Of a stretch of 64,000 nucleotides of DNA, positions 1-7,670 are shown piece by piece. The notes under the pieces are model-generated. The model made no database searches and was not told the DNA's origin. It saw nothing but the letters and a program-made list of their open reading frames with translations. The position numbers and the translations under genes are program-made. Location: positions 13,627,501 to 13,691,500 of the forward strand of contig NC_088323.1 of the NCBI RefSeq assembly GCF_910592395.1, given 5' to 3'. How positions within the stretch are numbered: the first letter of the stretch is position 1; the number at the start of each line of letters is the position of its first letter. The DNA comes from Lineus longissimus (taxonomy: Eukaryota > Nemertea > Pilidiophora > Heteronemertea > Lineidae).

Positions 1-248
1 ATTATCTAAAATTTAAAGATCTTCCAGTGAACACATGGTATAGAATTAACTCATTCAGAACTATAAGCACAAAAATAGGAGAATCAACACTGCTTGAACT
101 TGTTGACTCAGAATCGAAAGAAGTCACCGTGTGGGCGACGAGTGTCATCAAACAAAAAATAAATCGTGATCACAATTATATAAGGTTCACAGGAGTCAAG
201 GAGACCAAACAGGGTAAGAAATTCTATGGATTTAACCTCTTGGACTAA
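1..248 (+). repeat. Left inverted arm of the Polinton (incomplete)
   Basis: Bases 1-248 are the reverse complement of 15,360-15,607 with no gaps. I count eight mismatches, at 133, 158, 185, 218, 221, 224, 236 and 239. Similarity stops just after the TAA at 246-248, so 248 is close to the inner limit. The outer limit lies beyond the window. Confidence 0.93.
1..248 (+). CDS. Small OB-fold-like protein, terminal-repeat copy 1 (5' end outside the window)
   Basis: The reading frame is open from base 3 and ends at TAA 246-248. It matches the full 99-residue copy on the other strand at 15,360-15,659 except for one residue (Trp here, Leu there). Beta-rich pattern: a WYRI strand, a TKIGES loop, an LLELVDS strand, and a closing GKKFYGFNLLD. 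This layout is like small single-stranded-DNA-binding OB folds, but that is inference from pattern and not a proven homology. The ATG at 27 is internal; the true start corresponds to sequence left of base 1. Being in the terminal repeat it is present twice per element. Confidence 0.72.
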   Translation, partial: YLKFKDLPVNTWYRINSFRTISTKIGESTLLELVDSESKEVTVWATSVIKQKINRDHNYIRFTGVKETKQGKKFYGFNLLD

Positions 249-280
249 ACCTATATCTAAAGAAAATAAAAACATCATAA

Positions 281-562
281 ATGAACAAAACTGTGAAAGC
301 TCTCATTGGCGTACTATGCTTGTCAATGACTGGAAATGTCATTTTGACAGGAATTAATTTTTTACCTGGACATACTCTCGCTCCGCTTGTGAACGTCACA
401 GACTTTTCAATGAATTACACTTGTCTAATGGAGCACAAAAGAAAGTTGATTAAAAATCATATTTATGGACATGTATGTTATAATCCATGGTTAGATTTTT
501 CTATCATAGACTTAAGGTATTACAAAGATGGATTTGTAAATCTGACTGATGTAAATTTATAA
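281..562 (+). CDS. Small secreted or membrane-anchored protein (93 aa), unrecognised
   Basis: The ATG at 281 sits in the TAAATG context shared by other genes of the element, 32 bases after the terminal-repeat gene stops, which supports it as real. Residues 1-25 form a basic start plus a hydrophobic core, like a signal peptide or anchor. The rest has two cysteines (about residues 48 and 66) and three N-glycosylation sequons (NVT, NYT, NLT), fitting a small secreted domain. No family recognised. It lies in the accessory slot next to the terminal repeat, where lineage-specific genes usually sit. It could be a host-interaction factor, but nothing here proves that. Confidence 0.6.
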   Translation: MNKTVKALIGVLCLSMTGNVILTGINFLPGHTLAPLVNVTDFSMNYTCLMEHKRKLIKNHIYGHVCYNPWLDFSIIDLRYYKDGFVNLTDVNL

Positions 563-646
563 GCTAAAAAGCCTATAAATTTACTCACCCCACACTACTT
601 TTGTTTGACTCGCTTTACAGCCCAAACTGATTATCTCAGATGAAAG

Positions 647-1051
647 TCATGTCATTTCGGATTCTAGGATGAGTTCAAATTCACTCGCAGAAAAAGTACC
701 ATTATCCATGAATCTGGAAAGTAAATTATCGACACTCCGTAAGCATGCTTTTTTCTTAATTAAAATATCTAAATGTTTTTTCTCCTTTTTCCTTAATTTA
801 GGAACTACAATTTTTCCAACCAATCCTAGGAGTGTACAGGTAGCGGAAATTGGAATACTGATGACATTTCCAATCACTGTCGCCGCTCCAATTGATGCGA
901 CTGTGACACTGGTAATATACATACCAATTTCACAACCGTGTAAGATTTGACTAGCTTTTTTATAATTTTTATGTAATTTTTTTCTTTTTTCAATATTCAA
1001 CTCTAATTCAGTAATTTTAGTCTAAAGTCTAAATTGTTCAGCATCATCCAT
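647..1051 (-). pseudogene. Small two-helix membrane protein of Polintons, with an in-frame TAG near its start
   Basis: The open part runs from about 1,021 to 647 and lacks an ATG. In the same frame an ATG in TAAATG context lies at 1,051-1,049, abutting the stop of the upstream gene, but TAG at 1,024-1,022 interrupts codon 10. The product has a basic N-terminal helix, a long hydrophobic stretch rich in Gly, Ala and Ile (about residues 22-65 of the open part), then a Lys-rich helix and a C-terminal segment ending FELILESE. This matches the recurrent small membrane protein of Polintons with a charged C-terminal helix; its function is unknown. Either the stop is a disabling mutation or translation begins at a non-AUG codon. 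Confidence 0.65.
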
Positions 1052-1741
1052 TTATTCTAATCGTAAATCAATTGAAACTGGAGTTAAAAATTCAATAGGG
1101 TCATCATTCTGATCCTTGACCTGTAGTTCAATACTAGTATGATCGTGCTTTGCGATCTTTACTTTTTGAAGGGAGGTATATTCATGAATATCTCCATAAT
1201 ATTTACCCTTGGGAACAAATGAAGTAATAAGATCACTGCGCTTTCCATTCACTAAATTTTTATGTGTATCAACAATACTACAAGAAATTCTATACTCATG
1301 ATAGGGTAGGAGTTTACAAGGTTTATTACCAGTAATTTCTGAGCTTATGAAGGTAATCTCTTCATGAGTCATTCCAAATATTTCACCTAGTTCTTTATGG
1401 AGAACTACAGCAAATGGTGGCTCAACTTTAATTTTTATTTTACCTTCATTGGGTAAATAAGTTAACTCAAATTTATCAGCATGTCCTTTTTCACTCAGCG
1501 CTTCATTTACTGCTTTATTATAAGTAGCTGGCGTATAAAATCCATCAGGAATAACAATTATATCCTGTGCTGTATATTCCTCATTGACCACAGTCGCTAA
1601 TTGTAGATAATGATTATGTAATTCCCTTGAAAAATTATAGTAAGTCATAGGAATAATAGCCTTTTCAACCTGTACAGTTTCATACGACTGAATACTAACT
1701 GGAAGTAGAATCCTTAATACATCATGAAATCTAACGTTCAT
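1052..1741 (-). CDS. Probable minor capsid (penton-like, single jelly-roll) protein, 229 aa
   Basis: The length and strand-rich composition fit the Polinton penton-like protein that fills the capsid vertices. The last 30 residues hold the sequence VKDQNDDPIEF followed by a strand ending DLRLE, the characteristic closing pattern of this family (a D-x-N/G-x-PI-x-F turn before the last beta strand). Residues 45-80 have an FYTPATYNKAVNEAL segment, also typical. The ATG at 1,741 lies in a TAAATG context and overlaps the end of the upstream gene (stop 1,733-1,731) by 11 bases. The frame is intact. A different capsid-associated role cannot be excluded. Confidence 0.65.
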   Translation of the reverse strand: MNVRFHDVLRILLPVSIQSYETVQVEKAIIPMTYYNFSRELHNHYLQLATVVNEEYTAQDIIVIPDGFYTPATYNKAVNEALSEKGHADKFELTYLPNEGKIKIKVEPPFAVVLHKELGEIFGMTHEEITFISSEITGNKPCKLLPYHEYRISCSIVDTHKNLVNGKRSDLITSFVPKGKYYGDIHEYTSLQKVKIAKHDHTSIELQVKDQNDDPIEFLTPVSIDLRLE

Positions 1742-2711
1742 TTATTTTAGAAGAAATTTTATGTGCTTTTTGTTTAATACTTCCTATATTGGATGATAAT
1801 ACTTGAACAATCACTAAAATAGTGACAGCGACCATAATAATCAAATGCTCTGCTAAAAATCCTACAACACCAGCAGCTGCTTTTAAGATAGTGGACACAA
1901 TGGAGCCTAAAATTCCAGGCAAAGCGACTAAAGCTTTTTTACCTAAAGAAAGCAGCCAATTTTTTAATTTGATCAAACCTTGTGTCATTTTACTAGGAGG
2001 TTTGCTAGGTCCTATAGGTTGACTAGGTCTATCAGGTCTTCCAGGTCCTATAGGTTTTTCAGACTTAGAAGGTTTACTTGGTTTTACTAAAGAACCTATA
2101 GTTCCACCAATGGCAGACAACGCTATAATAACTGCACTCACAATGCTTCCAAGTTTAAAACCTTTCAATTTGAATAATGCTTCAAGTCTTTCTCCTAAAG
2201 ATTTAGTAACATCATTGACAGTTTTTCTATAGCTTTCAGCTACTTGTTCAAAATAAGGTCTTGACTTTTCTTTGAGTGAATCTAATTCATCAGCTTCTGC
2301 TTCATCCATTTCTTGATAATTTTGTTCTTCATGATCAATCAAATTTTCCATTTCAATATCATCACTTTGCCTCAATGTGGTTATCTTATCTTTTATTCTG
2401 TCACGTGCTTGCCTATATTTTTCTTTAATCGCTTTAGATTTACGTCTGAAATAGTCAATGACTTCATCTAATTTAGAATTCTTTGTTTTTATAGGTTCGT
2501 TTGAGCTAAAAGTGGCATCTTGAATGTTATCAACATCATTAGATTCAACCTGTACAACATTTGATTCACCAGTGTCAATATTTGTGTCCTGTACTCTCGC
2601 TTCCTCATTTGTATCCTGTACTCTCGCTTGTTCATTTGTGTCAATAATGTCAGGTTCCAGTGGATTTACGTTATCCAATGCATTAGATCCTGCTTCATTT
2701 TTTTCGAACAA
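1731..2711 (-). CDS. Large Polinton membrane protein, C-terminal part (separated by a TAA from the frame upstream)
   Basis: About 326 residues: an acidic N-terminus with a repeated RVQDTNEEA unit; a Lys/Arg-rich coiled helix (about 80-110); an acidic stretch (120-150); a hydrophobic segment (about 190-208); a Pro/Gly/Lys linker of PSKPSK and GPGRP type; then a long hydrophobic C-terminus with WLLSLGKKALVALPGILGSI, typical of a Polinton virion membrane protein. There is no ATG near the start. Upstream codons in the same frame read back without ATG to the TAA at 2,777-2,775 that ends the 132-residue frame, so the two probably form one gene of about 480 codons broken by that TAA. Function unknown. 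Confidence 0.65.
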   Translation of the reverse strand: MFEKNEAGSNALDNVNPLEPDIIDTNEQARVQDTNEEARVQDTNIDTGESNVVQVESNDVDNIQDATFSSNEPIKTKNSKLDEVIDYFRRKSKAIKEKYRQARDRIKDKITTLRQSDDIEMENLIDHEEQNYQEMDEAEADELDSLKEKSRPYFEQVAESYRKTVNDVTKSLGERLEALFKLKGFKLGSIVSAVIIALSAIGGTIGSLVKPSKPSKSEKPIGPGRPDRPSQPIGPSKPPSKMTQGLIKLKNWLLSLGKKALVALPGILGSIVSTILKAAAGVVGFLAEHLIIMVAVTILVIVQVLSSNIGSIKQKAHKISSKINER

Positions 2712-2774
2712 TTTCCTTCTACCTGTTTTTTCTTCAACATTTTCAGGTATTGGAGTATTTAAATTAATTTTTTT

Positions 2775-3173
2775 TTAAAATCTCATGAATTCTGCTTTTC
2801 CTCTTCCTTTTATAGAGCTAACAGTATAAGGTTCTTTATCAGCTCGTGTTAGTCTAATTTTATCTCCGTCTATTGGGTGGAAAAATACAGTTCCGCTTGG
2901 AGTAATTGTCAGTTTGTTACGTAATTCATTTCTATTATCATTTCTTAAATATAATTCATTTTTTTCCATATATTTGTTAATAAATCCATCTTTTTTGTCA
3001 ATGATGATCTCTTTGTCCATTATACTAATACTTGGACGATTTGGACGACTTCCAGTCAATTCATCTATAAGATTACCATTATCCTCTCTTTGTTGCTCTT
3101 CCACATCCACCAAGTCATCTTTAACATTATCTTCAAATACTGGATTTTCAAATGTTGGATCATTATCTGCCAT
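2775..3173 (-). CDS. N-terminal part of the same Polinton virion-type protein (132 aa), ending at an in-frame TAA
   Basis: The ATG at 3,173 is in TATAAATG context. The product has an acidic, low-complexity N-terminus (residues 1-45), then a compact domain with LTITPSGTVFFHPIDGDKIR and a C-terminal GRGKAEFMRF. The combination of an IT-x2-G-x-V-x-F strand with a KIRLTR strand occurs in a small conserved Polinton protein of unknown function. It ends at TAA 2,777-2,775, located in an A/T homopolymer, and the same frame then stays open for another 347 codons. Read as one gene this would be a DNA-compaction or membrane-linked virion protein; read alone it is an unknown small protein. Confidence 0.6.
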   Translation of the reverse strand: MADNDPTFENPVFEDNVKDDLVDVEEQQREDNGNLIDELTGSRPNRPSISIMDKEIIIDKKDGFINKYMEKNELYLRNDNRNELRNKLTITPSGTVFFHPIDGDKIRLTRADKEPYTVSSIKGRGKAEFMRF

Positions 3174-3178
3174 TTATA

Positions 3179-3567
3179 TTAAATAAATTTTGACAAAACA
3201 GCTGATCCAATCACACTTCCTGCAATATAGGCTTGTTCATAATTTTTCTGACTCTGACTAGGTTTATAATAGTGAGTTAAATTTGGCTTAGGATGGATGC
3301 TGTCATAATAGCGGATAGAGTCTTTCATGTCTAACATGTCTGATTGTGCTTGATGTTTTTTCTGTCGTTGTTCTGCTAGGAAATCAAGATGTTTAATTCT
3401 ATTGTGTGACCATGTTCCTTTTGTAATTTTTCGCTTGCTAAATCGTGTCTTTTACGCTCTTCTGCAGCATTCTTAGCATCAAATGCGTGGAACATGGCAT
3501 TTCCCCCAACAAAAGCAGTCGCATTAGCTACTGCTCCAAAAATCGTTGTTAAAATCATGCCTGCCAT
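3179..3567 (-). pseudogene. Small Polinton virion-type membrane protein, frameshifted
   Basis: The ATG at 3,567 (ATAAATGG context) opens a 63-residue frame with a Gly/Ala-rich hydrophobic start (residues 3-25) and a charged helix (AEERKRHDLASEK). It stops at 3,376, but a neighbouring frame continues from about 3,400 to TAA 3,181-3,179. That frame encodes a charged helix, a HPKPNLTHYYKPS segment and a C-terminal hydrophobic helix ending SAVLSKFI. Both halves match the layout of one recurrent small Polinton protein: hydrophobic start, long charged helix, a FYQPS-like motif and a terminal membrane helix. A short indel near 3,390-3,405 therefore breaks the gene. Function unknown. Confidence 0.65.
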
Positions 3568-3597
3568 TTATTTTATAAAAATTTTCGTTCAATATGT

Positions 3598-3621
3598 GAA
3601 TATGCCGAAAATGGCACATTG
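3598..3621. promoter_or_regulatory. Dyad element of the TGCC-AAAA-GGCA type, copy 1
   Basis: Inverted repeat with arms AATATGCC and GGCACATT around GAAAAT. Reverse-oriented relatives occur at 7,629-7,652 and 7,671-7,694. This copy lies just upstream of the gene starting at 3,567. It may be a protein-binding site or a transcript-end hairpin; the sequence alone does not decide. Confidence 0.55.
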
Positions 3622-3651
3622 ATTTTTTTTTTTTTTAAATTTTCTTCTTGT

Positions 3652-3888
3652 TTAATTAGTGATGTTCTTTGGCAAACCTTGCTTCTCCAGATAACCTTTC
3701 GTAATAATAGCTAGTGACACTGCACCCATTAGCTTTAATGCTTCCATCAAGTCAGGTTTACTAGGATCTCCAATATTTGACTTGAGTAGCTTTTTAGCAG
3801 CCATTCCATAGCCAACAACAAGTGCTGCTAAAACTGCAGAATGGTAAATTGTGTTTCCAATATTTTTTGTGTCGATCATTGTGCTCAT
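3652..3888 (-). CDS. Small membrane protein (78 aa), Polinton accessory
   Basis: The ATG at 3,888 follows a run of A, a TATAAATA box and TAAATG. Two hydrophobic helices are visible, residues 13-31 (HSAVLAALVVGYGMAAKKLL) and 49-63 (ALKLMGAVSLAIITKG), joined by a DPSKPDL turn. Polintons often have a small two-helix membrane protein at this place among the virion genes. No function can be assigned. Confidence 0.65.
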   Translation of the reverse strand: MSTMIDTKNIGNTIYHSAVLAALVVGYGMAAKKLLKSNIGDPSKPDLMEALKLMGAVSLAIITKGYLEKQGLPKNITN

Positions 3889-3917
3889 TTATTTATAGTA
3901 AATTTTTTTTTAAAAAT

Positions 3918-4229
3918 TTATAAGATCAGATTGTCAGATTTTTGTTTAGCCTTAAGTTTTTTAACATCATTATGTAATTTTTCACTAAGATCAATAGGTG
4001 ATGAATTTTTAGAGTAGAACCAAACAAAACCTGCTAAAGTGATGCCACTTATCAATATTAAAGGATAGTAAGGCAAATAATAATTTTGCTTAATGTCATC
4101 ATCTGTTTTCACTTTTTTCTTTCCCTTATTCAACTGACCTAATTTTTTACCCCATTCAACTCTTTTATGATTCTTTGGCTTTTCTGTTGTTGTAATTTCA
4201 GCTGTTGTGTTATCTTTTTCTCCGTCCAT
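3918..4229 (-). CDS. Small basic single-pass membrane protein (103 aa), Polinton accessory
   Basis: Residues 15-42 form a Lys/Arg-rich segment with the motif KRVEWGKKLGQLNK; a membrane helix follows (about 52-72, LPYYPLILISGITLAGFVWF) and then a charged tail. A related gene with the same basic motif plus one membrane helix occurs in the second Polinton at 46,745-47,190, which supports it as a conserved virion gene. It is the first gene of the leftward block; the repeat array at 4,252-4,508 lies directly upstream. Function unknown. Confidence 0.68.
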   Translation of the reverse strand: MDGEKDNTTAEITTTEKPKNHKRVEWGKKLGQLNKGKKKVKTDDDIKQNYYLPYYPLILISGITLAGFVWFYSKNSSPIDLSEKLHNDVKKLKAKQKSDNLIL

Positions 4230-4251
4230 ATCTGTTTATTTTATAAAAAAA

Positions 4252-4508
4252 TATTAGCGACTATTAAAGTTATTATTAAAGTCATTATTAGCGACTATTA
4301 AAGTTATTATTAGCGACTATTAAAGTTATTATTAAAGTCATTATTAGCGACTATTAAAGTCATTATTAGCGACTATTAAAGTTATTATTAGCGACTATTA
4401 AAGTCATTATTAAAGTCATTATTAGCGACTATTAAAGTTATTATTAAAGTCATTATTAGCGACTATTAAAGTCATTATTAGCGACTATTAAAGTTATTAT
4501 TAAAGTCT
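4252..4508. repeat. Minisatellite of 22- and 12-bp units between divergent gene blocks
   Basis: About 257 bases made only of two alternating units, ATTAGCGACTATTAAAGT(T/C)ATT (given here as 22 bases with one variable position) and ATTAAAGTCATT, arranged irregularly. CTATTAAAGT occurs about ten times. The array separates the leftward gene starting at 4,229 from the rightward gene starting at 4,510 and so occupies the promoter space of both. Confidence 0.9.
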
Positions 4509-4509
4509 G

Positions 4510-5247
4510 ATGATAGTTGATTTTAATAAAAATTATGCCTTCATAAATAAAATGAAGACAGATGTTAGATTTGACAACTTTGAAGACATATATGAAAAAG
4601 TTGTTGAAGCATTAGAAAATGACGCAAGACACTATCAATATGACATGTCACTTGTTTCATACAATCGTTATTATTTGCGAGAGCAGCTTAAAATAGCTGG
4701 AAAATATGTCAATTTATATTGTAATCATTGGATTTGTCAAGATTGTTATTCAACAGATTGTACTATACTAGAGAATGAAGTCGTTTGTAATGATTGTGGC
4801 ACTATAGACAATGCTTTTGATCCATACTCTTCTGATACACCAGATTTGTGGACAAATTCTATTCAAAAAACGTATATTTGTGGATCACACTATGGCATGG
4901 AAAAAACTCATAAGTATGTGATATCTAAATTTTCAAAATTTAAAGAACACTATAGAGATGAAGTATTGTTCAAAAGCGTGGACAATCATTTAATTGCCAA
5001 GGATGTGAAAAGGTTAGAAGACCTGTTTGAACAGAATAAGGATAAACTAAACAGAAAGTCCTTCTTTTTTAACAAACATATTTTAAGAAAATTAAATGAA
5101 CACTATCTTTTAGCACCAGCAAGTATAAGCGCAGCGATGAGAAAAGAATTGAAAAAATTGGACGCAAAAGCAGCTGCATCAGCGAGTGTATTAACATCTT
5201 CTTTAGAAAAGGTGTATGAAGATTTTAAAAAATTAAATTGGCCTTAG
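4510..5247 (+). CDS. Zinc-ribbon protein resembling TFIIB / poxvirus-type VLTF3 transcription factors (245 aa)
   Basis: The frame is intact. A Cys4 zinc ribbon is visible: CQDC (residues 76-79) and CNDCG (93-97), spaced and flanked as in TFIIB-type ribbons (an acidic residue before the second pair, and the CG ending). Residues 120-205 form an aromatic, charged helical region with KTHKYVISKFSKFKEH, which recalls the region after the ribbon in VLTF3-like late transcription factors of large DNA viruses. The C-terminal 45 residues are an Ala/Lys-rich helix. It is one of the few plus-strand genes. A role in late viral transcription is inference, and a generic zinc-ribbon DNA-binding protein is the alternative. 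Confidence 0.5.
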   Translation: MIVDFNKNYAFINKMKTDVRFDNFEDIYEKVVEALENDARHYQYDMSLVSYNRYYLREQLKIAGKYVNLYCNHWICQDCYSTDCTILENEVVCNDCGTIDNAFDPYSSDTPDLWTNSIQKTYICGSHYGMEKTHKYVISKFSKFKEHYRDEVLFKSVDNHLIAKDVKRLEDLFEQNKDKLNRKSFFFNKHILRKLNEHYLLAPASISAAMRKELKKLDAKAAASASVLTSSLEKVYEDFKKLNWP

Positions 5248-5274
5248 ATTTTATAAAGTCAGACTCTATAAAAT
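5248..5274. terminator. Hairpin filling the gap between two convergent genes
   Basis: Arms ATTTTATAAAGTC and GACTCTATAAAAT pair with one mismatch around a single base. It exactly fills the space between the stop of the plus-strand gene (5,245-5,247) and the stop of the minus-strand gene (5,275-5,277), so it could end transcripts from both sides. Confidence 0.65.
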
Positions 5275-5703
5275 TTAGGAATCCTCGCATGTGTCCTCTG
5301 CTTCACGCGTCATTGCAGTTTCAGCAGTATTGACTACAATTGTACCTGCAGCTAAAAGTGTTGGGTTCATATATTGACCCAGTTGTTTTTTTATTTCGTG
5401 GTTTACTATGATATTGTCATTTAATTTTTCATGTAATTTTTTTTGGTCTAAATTTGGAAATACAATTTTTACTGCTTGAGTATAACCAAATAGTAAATTA
5501 GATACTAAATCATCAGCAATCTGAGTATTATATTTGATGTTATACTCATTATGTAATTTTTCAATATTTTTTTGTGACGCTTTTTTAATCGTAGCCTCAG
5601 ATGATTTTATTCCTAGTTTATTGAGTAATCCTGATTGATAGTGTGAAAGTAATTCACTTCGCATGTCACACTCGTTTTGTTCTTCTTCAACAATAGTTTC
5701 CAT
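5275..5703 (-). CDS. Unrecognised helical protein (142 aa) next to the packaging ATPase
   Basis: The ATG at 5,703 is in a TAAATAAATGG context. The product is charged and helical (residues 10-100, with NIEKLHNEYNIKYN), followed by a GQYMNPTLLAAGTIV hydrophobic patch and an acidic end. The start codon comes directly after the ATPase stop (5,704), so the two genes are probably expressed together. No family recognised; a small protein beside the ATPase could be a packaging or scaffold accessory. Confidence 0.6.
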   Translation of the reverse strand: METIVEEEQNECDMRSELLSHYQSGLLNKLGIKSSEATIKKASQKNIEKLHNEYNIKYNTQIADDLVSNLLFGYTQAVKIVFPNLDQKKLHEKLNDNIIVNHEIKKQLGQYMNPTLLAAGTIVVNTAETAMTREAEDTCEDS

Positions 5704-6324
5704 TTATTTATGATAAAAAATAATCAAAAGGCATCTTTCTGCGCAGTATAAGCTTCTTTCCTGCATCAATCTGCACAAGAACTGTGTCTTTTCGCTTTGT
5801 GAAATACAGCGATTTTCTTTGAAGATTTGATCCATAGATAATTGATCATTCATTGTATGAATCACCATGTGTTTACAATTTTCTCTAAAATCTTTTACAA
5901 CTGCATTATATTTTTGTGTCAAAAGCCACACAGAAATGCCATAATGTCTTCCTGAGAAAGCTAGTTCAGTCAATTTTGTACACTTATTCTTTGATTCCCA
6001 CAAATTAGCACAATCATCAATGATAAATAATGTTTGATGATCTTGACTTTTTAAATTTTCAATCGCATCTTCTAAGCATATATTTAAATCTGTAAGTACT
6101 AACTTAGATGGGTAAACAATTACACCCTTGTCTTGTGTAATCCATGCTCTATCTTGGTAAGTTTTATTCATGTCAATGGTTGGACAAAATATCACAATGT
6201 CATCGAATTTTTTACGAAATTCTTTTTCAAGTAAATCTAGTATAAAATATGTCTTGCCACAATCAGTCATTCCGACAATTAACATATTGAAAGGTGGATC
6301 ACAATAAAATTCACTCACATTCAT
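5704..6324 (-). CDS. ATP: FtsK/HerA-family genome-packaging ATPase (206 aa)
   Basis: P-loop ATPase of the A32-like clade, which pumps viral DNA into the capsid. Walker A is GMTDCGKT (residues 18-25), Walker B is LFIIDD (99-104), and the HYGISVWLLTQ segment (127-137) carries the sensor polar residue, preceded by an SGR arginine typical of these packaging enzymes. The frame is intact. It is followed with no gap by the 142-residue gene and preceded by a palindrome at 6,345-6,370. The length is near the short end for the family. Start at 6,324; the TATA-like context is weaker than in neighbouring genes. Confidence 0.9.
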   Translation of the reverse strand: MNVSEFYCDPPFNMLIVGMTDCGKTYFILDLLEKEFRKKFDDIVIFCPTIDMNKTYQDRAWITQDKGVIVYPSKLVLTDLNICLEDAIENLKSQDHQTLFIIDDCANLWESKNKCTKLTELAFSGRHYGISVWLLTQKYNAVVKDFRENCKHMVIHTMNDQLSMDQIFKENRCISQSEKTQFLCRLMQERSLYCAERCLLIIFYHK

Positions 6325-6344
6325 GTCTTGTTTATTTTTAACAA

Positions 6345-6370
6345 CTCGGTCTTCAAATTTGAAGACCGAG
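6345..6370. terminator. Perfect 26-bp palindrome between major capsid and ATPase genes
   Basis: The 13-base arms CTCGGTCTTCAAA and TTTGAAGACCGAG pair with no loop. It lies between the end of the capsid gene (6,384) and the start of the ATPase gene (6,324). It could be a transcript-end hairpin or a binding site. Confidence 0.6.
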
Positions 6371-6383
6371 AATATTTTTGTGG

Positions 6384-7598
6384 TTAGTGTACAATGCCCT
6401 TTACTCGTTTATTCTCAAGTCCTACTAATCCATCAGCTACAATATAGACAAGCATGTCATATTCTGTTTCAGTACTTCTGGTAAGTTCAAGTTGTAAACC
6501 ATGTTTAATATTGCTCATGGCAGTTCCAGATCCATGTAAATAGTTGTCCTCTGTACTTCTCAGATCAATCCACAGAGCATATTTATGATTTTCATAGAAT
6601 TTCTCGACATCCATCATGCAGTCTTCAGTTTGCTTAAGATCTTCTGACATATAAAGTCGTTTGACTTCATCAAATTGATTATAGGCTCTCATTCCTGACT
6701 TGTATATACAGTGAGAAATTCCTTCTGAAGTAATGGTCACATTAGTGATGTCTGGATTTTGAAAACTTGTATTTTCGGCATCATACTCAGCGTAATTTTT
6801 CTGGAAAAATATCAGAATACCCTTTGTAGAAGCGCGATTGACATCTACATTGATATTCATGCGTTTATTCTTTCCAATTGAATCTGTCCTCAAAAGATGC
6901 ACGTCTTCATATCTAAATCTAGTATCAGCATATATTGCTTCGATTTCCTCACTAAGTTCTGTGGAAAAGACTGTTTCATACTCAAGTTGAATATCTTTCA
7001 CAGCATACGTTTTTGATGTTGCAGTTCCTGTCACAACATACTTTGCATCATTGAATTTGATATTATATTCAATGGATTCTAAAATAGCTGATGGGTAAAA
7101 AGGTAGATGATCATCAAAAAGTTCTGACTCAATAGGAATACAATATCTGTCACCAAATGCTGTTTTAATAGCATCTTTTCGTTGCTCCTTGTCAATACCT
7201 TGCTGAACACGATTTTTCCTCTGCTTGTCTGTCAACCAAAAGTCCTTGAACGTATTATAGATGTAAGATTTGTCCACTTCACTCATTGTTTTTCCACCCA
7301 ATTTAGTTGTAATTCTTTCTACAATATTTCGACCTACATTAGCCACAAATCCAGCTGCTGCAGCATTGGCTGCATTACTTGCTTTTGATGAGGTAGAAAG
7401 TTTAAATGTAAGTTTCAAACTTTTAGGAACAATCACTTGTCCTTTTTCAAGCTGAGGAATTTTCACATAAAGTGTTTCTCCAGGATTCACAGAATTAGGA
7501 TTATGGGTAATGACTTCATAATTTCTTTTAGCTTTGAGCCCCTTGGCTATTTTGTTTGATCTATAAGGATCAAGATATTTACCAAATGATGTGTCCAT
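6384..7598 (-). CDS. MCP: Major capsid protein, double jelly-roll type (404 aa)
   Basis: The position (between ATPase and integrase), the length and the strand-rich composition fit the roughly 400-residue Polinton major capsid protein. Features: N-terminal YLDPYRSNKIAKGLK; a first barrel with GETLYVKIPQLEKGQ and KSLKLTFKL strands; an Ala-rich loop at about 73-88; a NIVERITTKLGGK strand; a second barrel with KNKRMNINVDVNR and GILIFFQKNYAE; and C-terminal strands ALWIDLRSTEDN and TEYDMLVYIVADG. The frame is intact. The ATG at 7,598 is preceded by an A/T run, TATAAATA and TAAATG. The double-jelly-roll assignment rests on pattern and synteny, not on a structure comparison. Confidence 0.78.
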   Translation of the reverse strand: MDTSFGKYLDPYRSNKIAKGLKAKRNYEVITHNPNSVNPGETLYVKIPQLEKGQVIVPKSLKLTFKLSTSSKASNAANAAAAGFVANVGRNIVERITTKLGGKTMSEVDKSYIYNTFKDFWLTDKQRKNRVQQGIDKEQRKDAIKTAFGDRYCIPIESELFDDHLPFYPSAILESIEYNIKFNDAKYVVTGTATSKTYAVKDIQLEYETVFSTELSEEIEAIYADTRFRYEDVHLLRTDSIGKNKRMNINVDVNRASTKGILIFFQKNYAEYDAENTSFQNPDITNVTITSEGISHCIYKSGMRAYNQFDEVKRLYMSEDLKQTEDCMMDVEKFYENHKYALWIDLRSTEDNYLHGSGTAMSNIKHGLQLELTRSTETEYDMLVYIVADGLVGLENKRVKGIVH

Positions 7599-7622
7599 TT
7601 ATTTATAGGAAAATTTTTTTTA
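7599..7622 (-). promoter_or_regulatory. Late-type promoter: TATA-like box plus TAAATG start (major capsid gene)
   Basis: Read on the minus strand, an A/T run is followed by CTATAAATAAATGG, with the last ATG being the capsid start. The same layout (A/T run, TATAAA or ATAAATA, then TAAATG or close to it) precedes the starts at 1,051, 1,741, 3,173, 3,567, 3,888, 5,703, 9,055, 10,313 and 14,451 on the minus strand and at 281 on the plus strand. The TAAATG start resembles the late promoters of poxviruses and related large DNA viruses; that comparison is inference. Confidence 0.65.
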
Positions 7623-7628
7623 AAAAAT

Positions 7629-7652
7629 CAATGTGCCAAAAATGGCATATTG
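7629..7652. promoter_or_regulatory. Dyad element, copy 2
   Basis: Arms CAATGTGCC and GGCATATTG (one mismatch) flank AAAAAT. It lies in the divergent promoter space between the capsid gene (starts 7,598, leftward) and the small gene starting at 7,723 (rightward). Confidence 0.6.
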
Positions 7653-7670
7653 AATTTAATCTTACTCAAT

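Noticed and set aside
4252-4508. A CRISPR-like array
   Set aside because: Units are contiguous with no unique spacers, and the setting is an animal genome.
7182-7455. Plus-strand frames opposite the capsid gene, and similar frames opposite other Polinton genes
   Set aside because: They are antisense shadows of strongly patterned minus-strand genes.
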